Assembly (NCBI GenBank): GCA_028015205.1 | Contig: CM051516.1 | Span: forward strand, 60,764,230-60,828,229 | Reading direction: 5' to 3' | From: Mytilisepta virgata | Lineage: Eukaryota; Mollusca; Bivalvia; Mytilida; Mytilidae | Length of the DNA: 64,000 nt | Shown: positions 27,701 through 42,600 of the stretch, one piece after another | Layout: each line of letters starts with the position of its first letter | How positions within the stretch are numbered: position 1 is the first letter of the stretch | The notes under the pieces: generated by a model | Told to the model about the DNA's origin: nothing | The model's input: the letters and a program-made list of their open reading frames with translations, nothing else | The model's database searches: none | Made by a program: the position numbers and the translations under genes

Positions 27701-30700
27701 TTCTAAAAATGAAATATATATGCACACCTTGGCATTAAGGTTAATGCACAGAGAAAGTTTCATCAAATTACTTTGAGTGGTTAGGGAGCAGTTGAGGATA
27801 GAAGTTTTGAACCCCCCTTTTTTTCAAAAATGTCAATTTTTACCAAAAAAAAAATTAAAATTTTCTAAAAATGAAATATATATGCACATCTGTGCATTAA
27901 GGTTAATGCACAGAAAGTTTCATCAAATTCCTTTGAGCGGTAATGGGGTAGTTGAGGATAGCAGTTTTGATCCCCCCTTTTTTGTTTAAAAAATGTCAAT
28001 TGTTACAAAAAAAATTTAAATTTTTCTAAAAATGAAATAAATATTCACACCTGTGCATTTAGGGTAGTGCACAGAGAAAGTTTAATCAAATTTCTTTGAG
28101 CGGTTATTGAGTAGTTGAGGATAGATATTTTGCCCCCCCCCCCACTTTTTTTTGCAAAAATGTTATTTTTTTAAAAATTTTCTAAAAATGAAATATATAT
28201 GCACACCTGTGCATTTAGATTAATTCACAGTGAAAGTTTCATCTAATTCCTTTGAGTGGTTATGGAGTAGTTGAGGATAGAAGTTTTGACCCCCCCCTTT
28301 TTTTTCGAAAATGTCATTTTTTACAGAGAAAAATTAAAAATTTTCTAAAAATGAAATATATATGCACACCTGTGCATTAACGTTAATGCACAGAGAAAGT
28401 TTCATCTTATTCCTTTGAGCAGTTATGGAGTAGTTGAGGATAGAAGTTTTGCCCCCCTTTTTTTGCAAAAATGTCAATTTTTACCCCCAAAAAAATTTAA
28501 TTTTCTAAAACTGAATATATATGCACACCTGTGCATTAAGGTTAATGCACAGAGAAAGTTTCATCAAAATCCTTTGAGCAGTTTACGAGTAGTTGAGGAT
28601 AGAAGAAAAGTTTGACGATGCAAGACGCAAGACAACGCAAGACGCAAGACGCAAGACGACAGATAGTGATCCCTATGTGTCGACCATGCGTTCCGCAGGC
28701 GACACAACAAAAGGCAAAGTTTCAGTTTTGACTGACATATTGAAATACAAATCTTGGATACCAATATTGATGCACAAGATGTGCACATTTCGTCGATTTA
28801 TGACTCATCATTTGTGCTCAAGGCCTAAAATGTTGAAAACCAATACAACAATCCATAAAATTGAAGATCAAATTCAAAAATTCAGAACTTACCAAAAACT
28901 GTAAAGCCAAAACCATCCAAGGACAGAGCTATGCAAGAGGGAGTTATTCCTTAGTTTTCACAAATTTTACAATTTTATAACAGTAAATTTTAAGTATCAA
29001 TTTCAGGCTAGTATCGAAATACTACCAATTGAGCTGGGGATACCCCCGAGGACTTGAAGTCCATCAGCAGTGGTGTCAATTCAGTGATAAAAATACAAAT
29101 CTTTGATACCAATATTGATGCACAAGATGTGCACATTCCGTCGATTTACGACTCATAAAAATTTAAAATCAATTTTTAGGTACATGACTTCCCTTCTACA
29201 TGTGTATGTTGAATATTTAGTAAATATTATCACAGTCCAGAAACCTCAGATAATGGAGAGGATTTCTGGTACTTAAAGACAATATTTTGTTGGCTAATTA
29301 ACCTTTTTAAGTCATCCAAGAAAACAAAAAACCCCACTGTTTGTATAGGTTATGTTTTTATACCTTAAATATGATTCTAAATGAGAAATGTCCTACATAA
29401 AGTAACACTGAAAAACCATTATTTTAAATATTTTTATCCATTTTGTACATGTTATAAATAAACAACAAAATGGATAACAGGAAAGCTTATGTCCACTGGG
29501 ATGTATTCCCTTTTAAAATTTAAAGATTCCCTAGACAGTTCTCTGGGAAACATGATTTAACAAAAAGATTTATGTTCAGTTATATTTGGTTATGACTGTG
29601 GCAAATTGCAATTGGCTGCTGAGTGACTAGACAATTCAAATAATTTGTTTTAAACACAGTAATGACCTATTTCAGCCTGCCAATCTTAAATTTTCAGTAA
29701 AAACCTTAAAATTTCAGCGCCATCCTTACATTTTCAATGCATCCTTTAATCCTTATATCCTGCTTTGACCCATCCATACTCAGTTTTCACCTCCAATTTA
29801 ATGTATGGTTAATTCACACCCATCATGTTGTGTATTTTGAGTGTTTACACTATGTCCTTTTTTAATAAAAAATTGTTGATCAAAAATGTGAAGAAAAATA
29901 AATTCTATATGTAATCTGTAGAAATGAAAATAATTTATTCTAAATGCAATCATATAAACCAAAATTTAACCTGTCCTAATCATTAATATTAAGAATTATT
30001 GTTTCTGTTGGAAAAGCATTACTGGACATCTTGTTTTCATAATTTTAGTCACACTTATATATATTAGACCATTGATATAAATGAACAAGAGGCTCAAGAG
30101 AACAGTCCCACAATCAATCAATTTTATTTCAAGTGAAAATTGTAATAGACCTTCCAAAGATGCTTCATACCAAGTATCTGTTAATTTGGCCATATGGTTT
30201 CAGAGGAGAGGAGTTTTGAAATTTTGACCAATCTAAAATAAAATTTCATCATGGCAGCCATATTAAATGTCCAAGTGGAACGAAATATGCAAACTTTATA
30301 AAGGTCCTTCCACAGATGCTTCATACAAAGTTACTGTTCATTTGGCCTAGGGGTTTCAGAGGAGAAGATCAAAATGTAATAGTTTAAAGACGAACGGACA
30401 ACGGACGCCAAATGATGACAAAAGCTCACATGGTCCAAAGGGGCCAGGTGACCTAAAAAGAGTAATATCTGTTAAGACTATTCATTCCAAGGTAAGACAA
30501 ATCTCTAGTTTTGTCTTTGACATCTCAGCCAGGACCATAAACATACTACAACTAAAGGTTATATCTGAATCTTACCTTGTCTTTGTCTTTCTCTTCTGTA
30601 TCTTTCTTTTCGTCTTCATCTTCATCCTAAAAATATACAATTCACGCTCATGAACAGAACACAATTTCATACAAAACAAAAATACATTTGTCTCCCATTG

Positions 30701-33700
30701 GATAAGTTTCCATTAAACATTAAGCAAAGACCCTTGACAGAAAATTTAGCAACCTGGCCAGTTAAAGTAAATGTAGAAAGTCAAAAACACCTTGCCATGT
30801 TCATGGTTTATTTTGAAACCTCACAAGCAGTAAGGATAAAATATTTAATTCACCAAGGTAATGAACCTACATAAACTATCATATGAACGGAGAAAATTGA
30901 GTGCAACTGATTAAAACCACTGTTATAAATCTGTACTACAAACAAGATAAACATTCCTTGTTTGATGCAAATGGATATTGTGACTATAAAAACATTACAG
31001 AGGGTTTTTTCTTACCTTACTTGGATCGTAAGAAACAATGCCTGTTGATCTACGTTCTCGTCTATTTCTTCGAGCTCGTATTGCTGATGGTTCCTTCTTT
31101 TCATCTTTATCATCACCTGAAAGTATTAATACCCCCAATAAATTGAAGCAATGCTATCATGTATTAAAATATTCCAAGTCTATTTTCATAACCAATGGAA
31201 TACAGAGACAACTCTATCCTCATAACCAATGGAATACAGAGACAACTCTATCCTCATAACCAATGGAATACAGAGACAACTCTATCTTCATAACCAATGG
31301 AATACAGAGACAACTCTATCCTCATAACCAATGGAATACAGAGACAACTCTATCTTCATAACCAATGGAATACAGAGACAACTCTATCCTCATAACCAAT
31401 GGAATACAGAGACAACTCTATCCTCATAACCAATGGAATACAGAGACAACTCTATCTTCATAACCAATGGAATACAGAGACAACTCTATCCTCATAACCA
31501 ATGGAATACAGAGACAACTCTATCTTCATAACCAATGGAATACAAAGACAACTCTATCTTCATAACCAATGGAATACAGAGACAACTCTATCCTCATAAC
31601 CAATGGAATACAGAGACAACTCTATCTTCATAACCAATGGAATACAGAGACAACTCTATCTTCATTAACAATGGAATACAGACACAACTCTATCTTCATA
31701 ACCAATGGAATACAGACACAACTCTACCTTCATAACCAATGGAATACAGAGAAAACTCTATCTTCATAAACAATGGAATACAGAGACAATTCTATATTTA
31801 TAAACAATGGAATACAGAGACAACTCTATCTTCATAACCAATGGAATACAGAGACAACTCTATCCTCATAACCAATGGAATACAGAGACAACTCTATCTT
31901 CATAACCAATGGAATACAGAGACAACTCTATCCTCATAACCAATGGAATACAGAGACAACTCTATCTTCATAACCAATGGAATACAGAGACAACTCTATC
32001 TTCATTAACAATGGAATACAGACACAACTCTATCTTCATAAACAATGGAATACAGACACAACTCTACCTTCATAACCAATGGAATACAGAGAAAACTCTA
32101 TCTTCATAAACAATTGAATACAGAGACAATTCTATATTTATAACCAATGGAATACAGAGAAAACTCTATCCTCATAACCAATGGAATACAGACACAACTC
32201 TATCCACATAACCAATGGAATACAGAGACAACTCTATCATCATAACCAATGGAATGCAGAGACAACTCTATCTTCATAACCAATGGAATACAGAGACAAC
32301 TCTATCCACATAACCAATGGAATACAGAGACAACTCTATCCTCATAACCAATGGAATACAGAGACAACTCTATCTTCATAACCAATGGAATACAGAGACA
32401 ACTCTATCCTCATAACCAATGGAATACAGACAACTCTATCCTCATAACCAATGGAAGACAACTCTATATTTATAAACAATAAGAATACATAAATAAGTCA
32501 ATTGACATAAACCACAGGAATACTGAGTGGTCCATAAACTAAGAAAGGTCCATAAACTTTGAAAATTCAATACACTCAAGTCCATTTCTTCATAAAATTT
32601 TATACGTGTTGATAAATTTAAGTGCCAAAGTTAAGAGGTATTACAGTACATAACCTTATATTTCTATTTTCATTGGTTGTGATTTCTGCTTGTTTTTTAT
32701 TCTTTGTAAATAAATGTATTACCTTTGGAATCTTTTTTAGAATCTGTTTCATCTTGGTCCTCTGTATGTAGCCGTGATGTACGTAACGATGCTGACCTAC
32801 GTATTTCTGAACTACCTAGACTAGATTTATTGTCTATCGAACCTGATAATGCATTCCTTTCTCTACGAGGTACATATGCTGAAAAAAAAATTTACGACTG
32901 ATTTTTAAGTTGTACGATTCTCACTTCTTGATAAACCAAATAAGTATTGCGAGTATACAAATTGATTGCTATTCTGAAAGATTAAATCTATCATATGTAG
33001 TTTTATATTCCTGTTTTATATTAAGATGAATAAGTGTGGAGTCATATTTTTGAATATTAAATTTTAATTTTTCAAATAAATTGTGAGCACTTAAATTTAT
33101 TTCGACGAAATACCTCCTTCAAAAAATTTACATAATCCATAAAAATTCAACATTTAAACATCCCTTGACTTGTTCAGCATTTTAATCACATGCAACATAT
33201 CAACTTTCAATCTATAAAAAAATTTTTTTAGCTATTGATAATAAATTACCATTTTCAGATTATACACACTTCTAGAAATAAAGCTGAGAAAGGGGTGCGT
33301 ATTATGTAATACTACAGGCCCACAAGACTTTTTTCTGGCGACTTTTCGATGTCAGTTCAAGCAAACAACTTCTTACATATGATCGATCACCGCCATTATA
33401 TACCCATATTTGATAAAAAGATATCAAAACCAACAACTGAGATTAAAATTCATACTTCTAATAACTCCTTGAAAAGAGCATTAAGATAATGAAAACGTAT
33501 TCCCGTTTGATTTTGATATTTTGACCACCATTTCTGTTTGTATCATTGTCTGGTTCCCAATGTCATATTTTGTTTTCATTCACGAACTATTCCGGTATCA
33601 GATCAAGGCAGAGACGTTGTGTAATGATTGAAACAATTCAGTAATAAAATAAAATTAACGTTGTAATTTATGACATCTAACAGCACTAGTTTAAATATTG

Positions 33701-36700
33701 TTTCACTAAATTCTAAATTAATATCACACAAACAAACAAGTTGTCCTGAATTCGATTTGGAAATTAGGTCGCAGTTGATTTCCGTTGTCAATAATTCATC
33801 TATTTGTCTTAAAACTTAGGCATTTTCGTAATTTATCTTTTATTTTAATTGCATAAAAACATTTATAAAATAAAACAAATCGAAAGACTCAACGAAAATG
33901 AAAAGATGTTTCAGTCCTGAAAATGTTGAAAAACGCCAATCTCATGACGACCACAACTTCACTTTGTTGCCAAAATGTCTGTGCGTATAATACAGTAGAA
34001 CTTAGTTATTTTCTTCGATGTAAGAGCTTGAAAAGGGGTGCATATAATCTGTGATTGCGTATTATCTACAGATGAAAATGGTATGTAGTTAAAAAGATTC
34101 ATTTTTTATATTTTAAGTGATGTCTAAAGGGGATTAACTCTGACTTTTTAAAAGTTCGCCGTATTTTTCGACAGCTGCCAATCAGCACATATTGTCAACC
34201 TAAAAACCAATTTTTTCCAGTTAAATGATCTGTTCAATATTCTTTCTTTTTACCTAAGTGCATTTCAAATTTCAAGCTGTACAAATAATCTACCTGAAGT
34301 TGAATCTGTAGAATAAATACTGGAAGAGTCTTTGGAATCTCTAGATCTTCTAAAACTACTCCGTGTTTCATCCTGAAAAACATGTGAAATTTTTATCAAA
34401 CAAAAGGAAAATCAAAACTACTTATTATTCATAAAATTTGTTCAATGTAATTAAAAATTTTTCCCATCATCCATTTTCTGTTGTTGTTTAAAAATGAAAT
34501 TTGCTGCTTGTCAGCCAGGAATTTAGGAGCAAGAGCAAAGACTGGTTGACACAGAATCAGAATGATGTGTCCGCGTCAGATGTTTTTCTGCGGATTGTTT
34601 CCTCATGAGCTGGCATGTTAGAAATCAGGCTCAGCATGTTTGTCTGGTATAAAGCAGGCTGATATTCGTATCACATCAACATGTTCTTGTCTTGATATGC
34701 ATGAACGTTAAACAATTCTGTATCCATTTGGCCGTTTTGCAGTGACATTGTTGGACCACAAACAGGTCCATATATGGATCAGGAACTACTAACCCGTTTG
34801 AAGCATGCAAGTTCATTCTAAGTTTTTATATAAAAAAAATTATAGTATCTATAATTTTTTAGTTTTTAATAGTCTTTCTGCGTTGTGCTTTTTGCTGTAT
34901 CATTTTTGTTCCAAAATTTGTCTCTTTGAATAGAAATATTTGAATTGCTCCTAAGTGTACTTGTCCATTTTAAAAGTAATATGGATAATCTAGTTAGTCA
35001 TAATAGTACCAAATATCCTTTGCTATACTTAATAAGAATTTTAGCATTCTACTCTGTGGACCAATCTAATTCATTAAACTCTCACACATTCTCTGATATG
35101 AGTCTCACACATTCTCTGAAATGACTGGCACTTTCCCAGTACCTACTTTAATGCATTGACAAACAGGTCAGAAAATGAATCAAGATTCATCATATTTCCA
35201 TAAACAGTATTACTTACATCTGGTTTATATCGTCGCCTAATAGGTTCCTGTTGATCTATATTAGTCGATTCTATATTAGAAGTCCTATCACTTTCTGTTA
35301 TAAAATTGTTTTTGTCACTAGATTTAGTATCAGTTTTAGTGTCAGGTTTAGTATCAACTTTAGTGTCACTTTTAGTTTCTGTTTTTATATCAGTAGAATG
35401 CAACACTTCTTCAGCCTTTTGAATATCTTCTAAAGTCACTCCCTGAAATAAATAACAAATTTCATTCTAAATAAAGGAATTTAGCAAAAAACTGATCCCT
35501 TCGCTCGTTTTATCAGAATAAAGAATGGATCTCGGGCTGAATTATTCATTTGTAAAATGTAAAATGTAGGTCAAGATTATGTAATATTCCATTAAAATGG
35601 ATGTGGGAGGATAGGAAGGGATGTTTTATCACAGGACACAGGTCTGGTCATTTATCCTGTGCCAATCAGATGTATCTAAAAAAAAGTTTGTTGGTAGTGG
35701 GGGTATTTTGAAAGTCCCTTCCTACCCTCCCACATTCACTTTAATAGAATAGCCCTTACTACACATGCTCTAACAGCATAAAACCCAATTTTCACTCAAA
35801 GCCTGTTATTGAAAATTTATCCTTTGTCAATTAGGCTTTAAACCTTCTAGGTTACAGTGTAGACTAGTATGTAAATGGAATGGGTATTTAAATAGCATCT
35901 CAATTGACACACCAAAGTGGCATATCTTTTAAATATGGCATTGAATTTGTTACGTATTTAATTGTTCCTTTCCTTTAATCACAACTTCCCCAAGTTTCCT
36001 TCAGAGCCCTGATTCGTAATAATTAGTATGACGTAGATTATTCATGTCTTCAATAAATTTTTTCAACATATGTCATGGAACCAATCCTGATTGTTGTCGT
36101 AAGAATGTTTATCAAACTGGGAGCTCATCTATACTATACACTTCTAAAATTACAATGCTTGACACACTTTTGACTTTATTATTTATTGATCATAAATAAA
36201 ATAAAGCATTTTACCAATTTTGATCAGGAGTTTAGGTTTCATCTCAGAAGTTATTTCAAACTTTTGGACAAAACTGGTACAAAAGTTTTCAAATTTTCAC
36301 CAGGAGATGGGAAATGTTCATCGGGATGACCTTATTATCATATGATTTAAAACTAAAGAAAAATCACATGTACATCTGACTAGTTGGTCTTTAAATGCCA
36401 CTTTTGCGATATTGCAGCTACATCATGGCAGTCAACTTTCAGAGGTGTTTACCCCTTTCTGGTGTTTTCAGTAATGTTAATGATTTTTGTCAGACATTTG
36501 GGCCCTTTGTCAGTAATCTCAAAATTTCAGCATGAAAACTACCACAGAGAAACCTGCCATCAAAGCATTTTGTATTGTGTTAAGTCTAGAAACAATCCGA
36601 GTATTCATCATCAATGACATTAAAACACTTTTCATAACTGGAAAATCAAGCGACCCGGAATAAAAAAAAAAAATTTTGGTATAAAACCGGAAAGTGTAAT

Positions 36701-39579
36701 TTCAGGAGGTAAATCCGTAATCTGTATTTTGAATCTAAAATCTGGGACAATTACGGAAATTCTGTAATAGTAAATACACAGAACTTTATTAAGAAAGCAT
36801 AGACTAAATGTTCATACCTGTGTAGACCTTCTGGTTTCTCTTGCTCTCTTTGCCCTAGCTTTTCTTTGTGTCTCAGCTTCTTCATCTCTACTTGGTAGTA
36901 CATAAGACCTGGTAGTAAAAGGTATGTTGTAGCTGATTAGAAGATGTATCATATAAATATCTTACAAATACAAACAACACAGTACATTATTTCAAACAAT
37001 TTCAATGATAGCAAAAATAAAACAGACAACCATACTGCTGTGAAACCGTCCTCAATGACAAAACGTTCAAGGGATCTAAATGTATCAAGTTATTATGTAA
37101 AGTAAAATGACAGACAATTCTTAATTTGCATATGAAACTTCCATCCATATACAAAGTAAGAATTATATCCCTTTGTACCACAAGCAATAGCTTACGGTAA
37201 TAATCCCAGAATTGTTTCTTTACCAAAAAATGCTTTACCATTTTCTTTAACATATTTTTATACAAATAAATAAACATGGTGAACCATAATTAAATTCTTG
37301 AGCTTCACTTCAGTAACAAACAACAATATCAACTCATGCATTTCTATGTTTTCTGGGGTTCAATCACATGTATCAAAAATGAATAAAAAAACAAATACAA
37401 ATTATCTTAAAAGGCTAAGGTCTTAAAAAGAAGTCAATGAATGTAAAAGATGACAAATATGTTTGTTAGAAATGATATATGACAACAAACCTTCTATATG
37501 GATATGAGTAGTTAGTACCAAAACTGGGACATGATGCAATTGATGTGACAGTCGAGACAGTTGTCGTCGCCGTGGTAACAGATGATAACGTGGCGGATAC
37601 CGTTGTGGCAGTATTCGTTGTTGGTTGTTGTGTAGTTGTAGCAGTTTCATTGATTTTGGCCTCGCGTTCTCGCTCCCGTTTTTCGTTTATTTCCTGCTGC
37701 CTGCGATAGTAAGGGACATAAGCAGACTGGTAGGAAGATGAGTTTGAAGTGATACTACGATATGGATTGTTGATGCTTCGGCTGTATGCAGAGATCCTGT
37801 ATCAAGTAAAATACATGCAGAATTTAACATGCAAGGCAGGTCACTACAGCACAAAAGACAAGCAGTATTATGGTAGCTATTCAAAACTGGAAGACAAATT
37901 TCTCAAAATATCTAAATTCACACATAAAAAACATTCATTTTGAAAAGGCACAATGTCTATAGGACACATGTGTCTCCTATTTGTAGGTAAGATATTTTGC
38001 TATTTCTGTGTCATAAGAAACAAAACACAAATATGATAAATATGAAAATGTGAATATTTGTAATAAACGACATAAAGGTATGTTTATACACGTATACAAA
38101 AGATCCCCAGTTCAGAATTAAGTTTTTTTCAGTATATGTCTAGAAAGCAGATACTGCATTCGTTTTCAGCAAATAATCTCAAAATCTGAACCTTTTTCTT
38201 TGGAGTTAACTTGAAATAACTTTTAGTTTCATTTTTCACTAAGTTCAGTATATATAACATCTAATTATAAACTTTTGTTTGTTTTTGTTTGTTGTTTTAT
38301 AAGTATTATTTATTTTTAAATTTACATACTGGTAATACAATTAAAAACTTCTTTTTTTAAATTCATATTTACACAGATCTGTTTGTACCATAAACAAGTA
38401 TTAATACATTGTTATACATATAAAAATCTTCGAAATAAAAAAAATCTGAACAATCAGGAAAAAATAAAGCATTTCATTAATAAAAAAAAAATAGATTGAG
38501 GAATGAACAGAAGCCATCACAGCCAAGTTAAGTAACAGAGTCCATCTTTGATAAAACCATAGACATGACAGATCCATAACATACATAGAAAAAGATAGAA
38601 AACTATGGAAAGCAGCAGGTTCCTGGAATAAACATTACATACAAAACTATGGATCTATGTTCATGAAAAGATAGCAAGCAGTCTGATGAATAACTGTTAA
38701 GATGTAATATGTGATTTGCATGTACTTTTCACAATCATTTATCTGAAGTTTTTCATAAATGACTGACTTGTACTTAAATCAGGCATACAATTATTTATAG
38801 CTGATTAATTTTTTTCATGAAAATTTATCTGTAGGTCCTTCATAAAAATAAAAGTAAAACCAGGCATTATGATTTCTCCAGAGATATTTCGAGTTAAATT
38901 TTACAATTCTTTTAGAAAAAATCTCACAAACCAATAATTTTCATTATTTCAAGTTTCCATAAACAACATTTTTTTTTAAAGCAGCTTTTAAATCCTGTCA
39001 ATTGCAACATAATTGTAATTTTGTTTCTTGACTAAAATTAGAAGTTAAATATATTTATGTGTTAATAAGGCATGATTTGGAATATATTTATTACAAAAAT
39101 GTGCTGAAATTGAAAAATGAATTCAACAAAAACCTAGAAAGAATCAATACCTGATGTCAATGGAGGATGTGGAAGTTATCTCCCCTTATTTACAATGTAT
39201 AAGATAACATACCTCATAGAACATACATACCTTTCTAATGGTTTATCCTGAGTATCTGTTGATCTTCTTGTTTTGTCCTGTAAAATACCACACCCTCTTT
39301 AATGATATATATAATATAATGTAACATTACAAAAAATTTGGGACTCCATGTCATAAAACATCCTAAATTTGAAAATTTTCCCATGTTGTTCTGAACTTAA
39401 ATACTGACCAATCAGAATGCTAGAAATTTAGCATTTGAGGAAAAATTAAAGGATTCTACAAAAAAATCAATTTGAGAAGTTTATGAAACAGGACCCTTAG
39501 CTTTGGTAAGTTTTTAAAGAAAATTCATTAATATATTATTAATTCTGTTTTACTTCAAATAAACAAATTATTGATATTA

Positions 39580-39632
<53 letters not shown>

Positions 39633-42600
39633 GTAATAAGGCAAAGAAATCTACAGTTACAGACTTTGTTTTGTCCAATACATGGATACTGAGGGAATAA
39701 GGTAAAGAAATCTACAGTTACAGACTTTGTCTTGTCTAATATATGGATACTGAGGGTATTTATATATTTTTTGGGTAAACATTCATACTACGATTCAAGT
39801 GAACATACAAATTATTTTTGAAACTTTTTATACCCCTATGATAATGATCATTAAAGCTAGACAGATGTATAAATATTTGTTTGAAAAGGTAAAATTGTTA
39901 TAATAAAGATCAGAAAAGCCAATCATCAAAATTATTTGTAAAAAGACATCAACCTAGAAAATATCTAAAAATATTTTACATCATTTAATTAATTCCTAGC
40001 TGGCACAGAAACATTTCATTCAGTTTTTCAGATCTTTTTAAGAATGATTTACACTTTGGTATGAGTCACTGTTTTAATGGCTCAAATCTATAAGATTAAC
40101 AGTAAGATATTTGTAAATCAACAGTAATTTCTCTACAACAGAATTCATCTACTATTTGATTATTTCAATATTATTAAAATATAAAATTAGCAGCTAAAAA
40201 AAAATATAAATACAAATTTAAATAAAGAATATTAAAATCAGACAGTGAGTAATATATACATTAGTTTTTTTTTCATTTGATACAAACTGAATTCTCCTAA
40301 ATTCTCAGGTATGATATTGGTATCAGTTTATATCTCATTTTACCAAAATTTTTCAAATAATAATAATTAAAAAAAAAAAAATTGTTGATACAGGATCAGT
40401 CTTGAATAAGTGATTTTTTGTTGACTCTGCCAAAGTAAAGCACAGTACATACTGAAAAATATTCATTTTACTTCATATAGTGATGACTTTTTGTTGACAT
40501 TCTGAAATTACAGCATAGTACAGAAAAATATTCATTTTACTGTATTTTATCTGTAATACAGAATTCATAAATGGTGTAGATTATTTTCTACAGACTGTCT
40601 GATTTTTAGATGTACCCATATTAAAAATGCAGCTAAAAGAAAACATAAAAAACATACAATCACACTGTTATTAACTAAACACTCACATTCTCATTTCGTT
40701 CTACAGGAATTCTAGGGCTAGATAAAGATCGTGAGAGATTTTTATCTCCCTCGTCTTTATTGTTTTCTAGGACCATACTGGTACTTCCAGTTTTACGTAA
40801 CCCACTTCGCCATGATGTGACGTCGGATTGTACATCTCCGTCATTCTTAGAATCTGTAACACTGGGAGTAACTATGGTTGGGACCTGTTCCAACATGCAA
40901 CAAAAAATTACAATAAAACCCATGCCAGAAATGTAAAACTCAAACAAAGCATGCAGGATTCCTTTTCCAGAAAATCTACTCATACTTTTGTTTTAATCTA
41001 TTGAATCTAAAAATTTGGCTAAGTCATCATTATCAAACATTTTTGGTCTCATCTCTGCATTCAACTTTGTGTACCCTCACCTTTCATAAATCTGTGCAGC
41101 AGATACAACCATTGTTCTAGCCTATCTTTGTTTTTATAAATTTTGGATGAATATTTTGTTATGTCTTAATCTAATTTCCTTAAATCTTAGCAGCTTTATA
41201 CTTTCCCCCGACGAGATAATGGTTGATTATAATTTGATAATTGTGTGGTTCTCTCTGGTTCTCTTGTTCTGAGATATTCGTTGGTCCTTATTTACGCATA
41301 GCAATGGATTTCCTTACAGTGAAGGGACAACTTGAAAAAAAGAAACAATGCATAATGACGTTACACAAAGAACAAAATTACGGTGCCAGAATGTCAAAGT
41401 TTGCCTACGTATCAACTAAAATTTATAATTACAGATTCTACCACTGCACTGAATGCAATACTAACATTAGAAAACCATTTCTGTCTTGTTTAATCTTGCG
41501 TGTCTATTTTCACAATATCAACAATACAACAAGAACAAATTAAGCTATATTGCTATGCAGTGAATCAAGACTGGTAAAAAACTAGTTCATAGAAGTTCAG
41601 AACTATCATATAAGTTACCTATTCTGAACTGATAATAACTGGTCTTGACTGAATGGAATGGTCTTTTTTTCTCACTTTTGAGACAGGGCAGTTCATATTT
41701 TAACCCGTGTGAGATTTTCTGATCTCACCCATGGTTGAGATAAGAAATTCATGTGCCCTTTACCACCAAACCATCTACTCAGGCTTTTTACATAATACGC
41801 TTAAAATACAGTTGTACATTCTTTACGAAAAGTATTTGTCAAATATAAAGTTTACATTAAAATGCTATTCCAGTTCAAAAGAACCATTAAACTCATTAGA
41901 ATGGTGCATGTTTCATATATTATGACGTACCAAAATAGGATGTAACTAGTTGATGTCAAAAATGGCATGCAACTCATTTTTGCTTGTTTTTTCGAATGTT
42001 TGGGGTGAGAAACAGAATCAAACACCATGGAAAGAACAAGACTGGAAAATCTCAGACACCCTCGGGCAAGATTTCCAACGTCTCCAACTCTGCAAGCCTC
42101 GTTGGAGGATGGGAAATCTTACCGTCGGGTGTCTGAGATTTTCCGGCCTTGTACTTTCCCCGGTGTTAAGATTTTTTATATCTTGATTTTGTTTAAAAAT
42201 TTTGTGATGCAGGAAATCCAGACGATTAAGAATAAACAAGACCAGAATACCCTTTAATTGTAAACAAATCAACTCTATCGATAATTATATTTCAAATATT
42301 CAAAATGCTGGACAAACCATATTTTTCTTAAATTTGAAAATTTTACTGTCTCTTAGATAAATTTTGTATCTGACTTGATGTAGTGACAGTATATATATTC
42401 ACTATACATGTATCAATCTTATTATATTTTTCTGTCAATCTTTCATACTGAATTACTGGCAACAGATATTTTTTCCAAGCCTGGTTATATATGAAAGTTA
42501 AGTATTACACGTAACATAAGATGATAATTTAGCAGTTTAGAATCTTCTAATAACATATAAAAACTTAGAAGAAGGCAAGCATTCTGCAAAGATTAAATGT

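Noticed and set aside
31569..32109. Two near-identical 66-codon ORFs
   Set aside because: They are the 34-bp minisatellite read in frame over three units; the 340-bp spacing explains their similarity.
31181..32490. Regular short repeats resembling a CRISPR array
   Set aside because: Units are contiguous without unique spacers and the window is eukaryotic.
33290..34080. Recurring gtgcgtattat / gtgcgtataatac strings about 700 bp apart, possibly ends of a DNA transposon
   Set aside because: The strings are mainly in direct rather than inverted orientation and no clear ends or ORF could be defined by eye.
35251..35433. Plus-strand 60-codon ORF
   Set aside because: Antisense shadow of the MYPT exon with the DTK repeats.
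37423..37884. Minus-strand ORFs in two other frames over the Ser/Thr-rich exon
   Set aside because: The correct frame is fixed by splice phase and by similarity on both sides; these are frame shadows.
41950..42272. Three overlapping ORFs on both strands
   Set aside because: Created by the palindromic foldback at 42017-42172.
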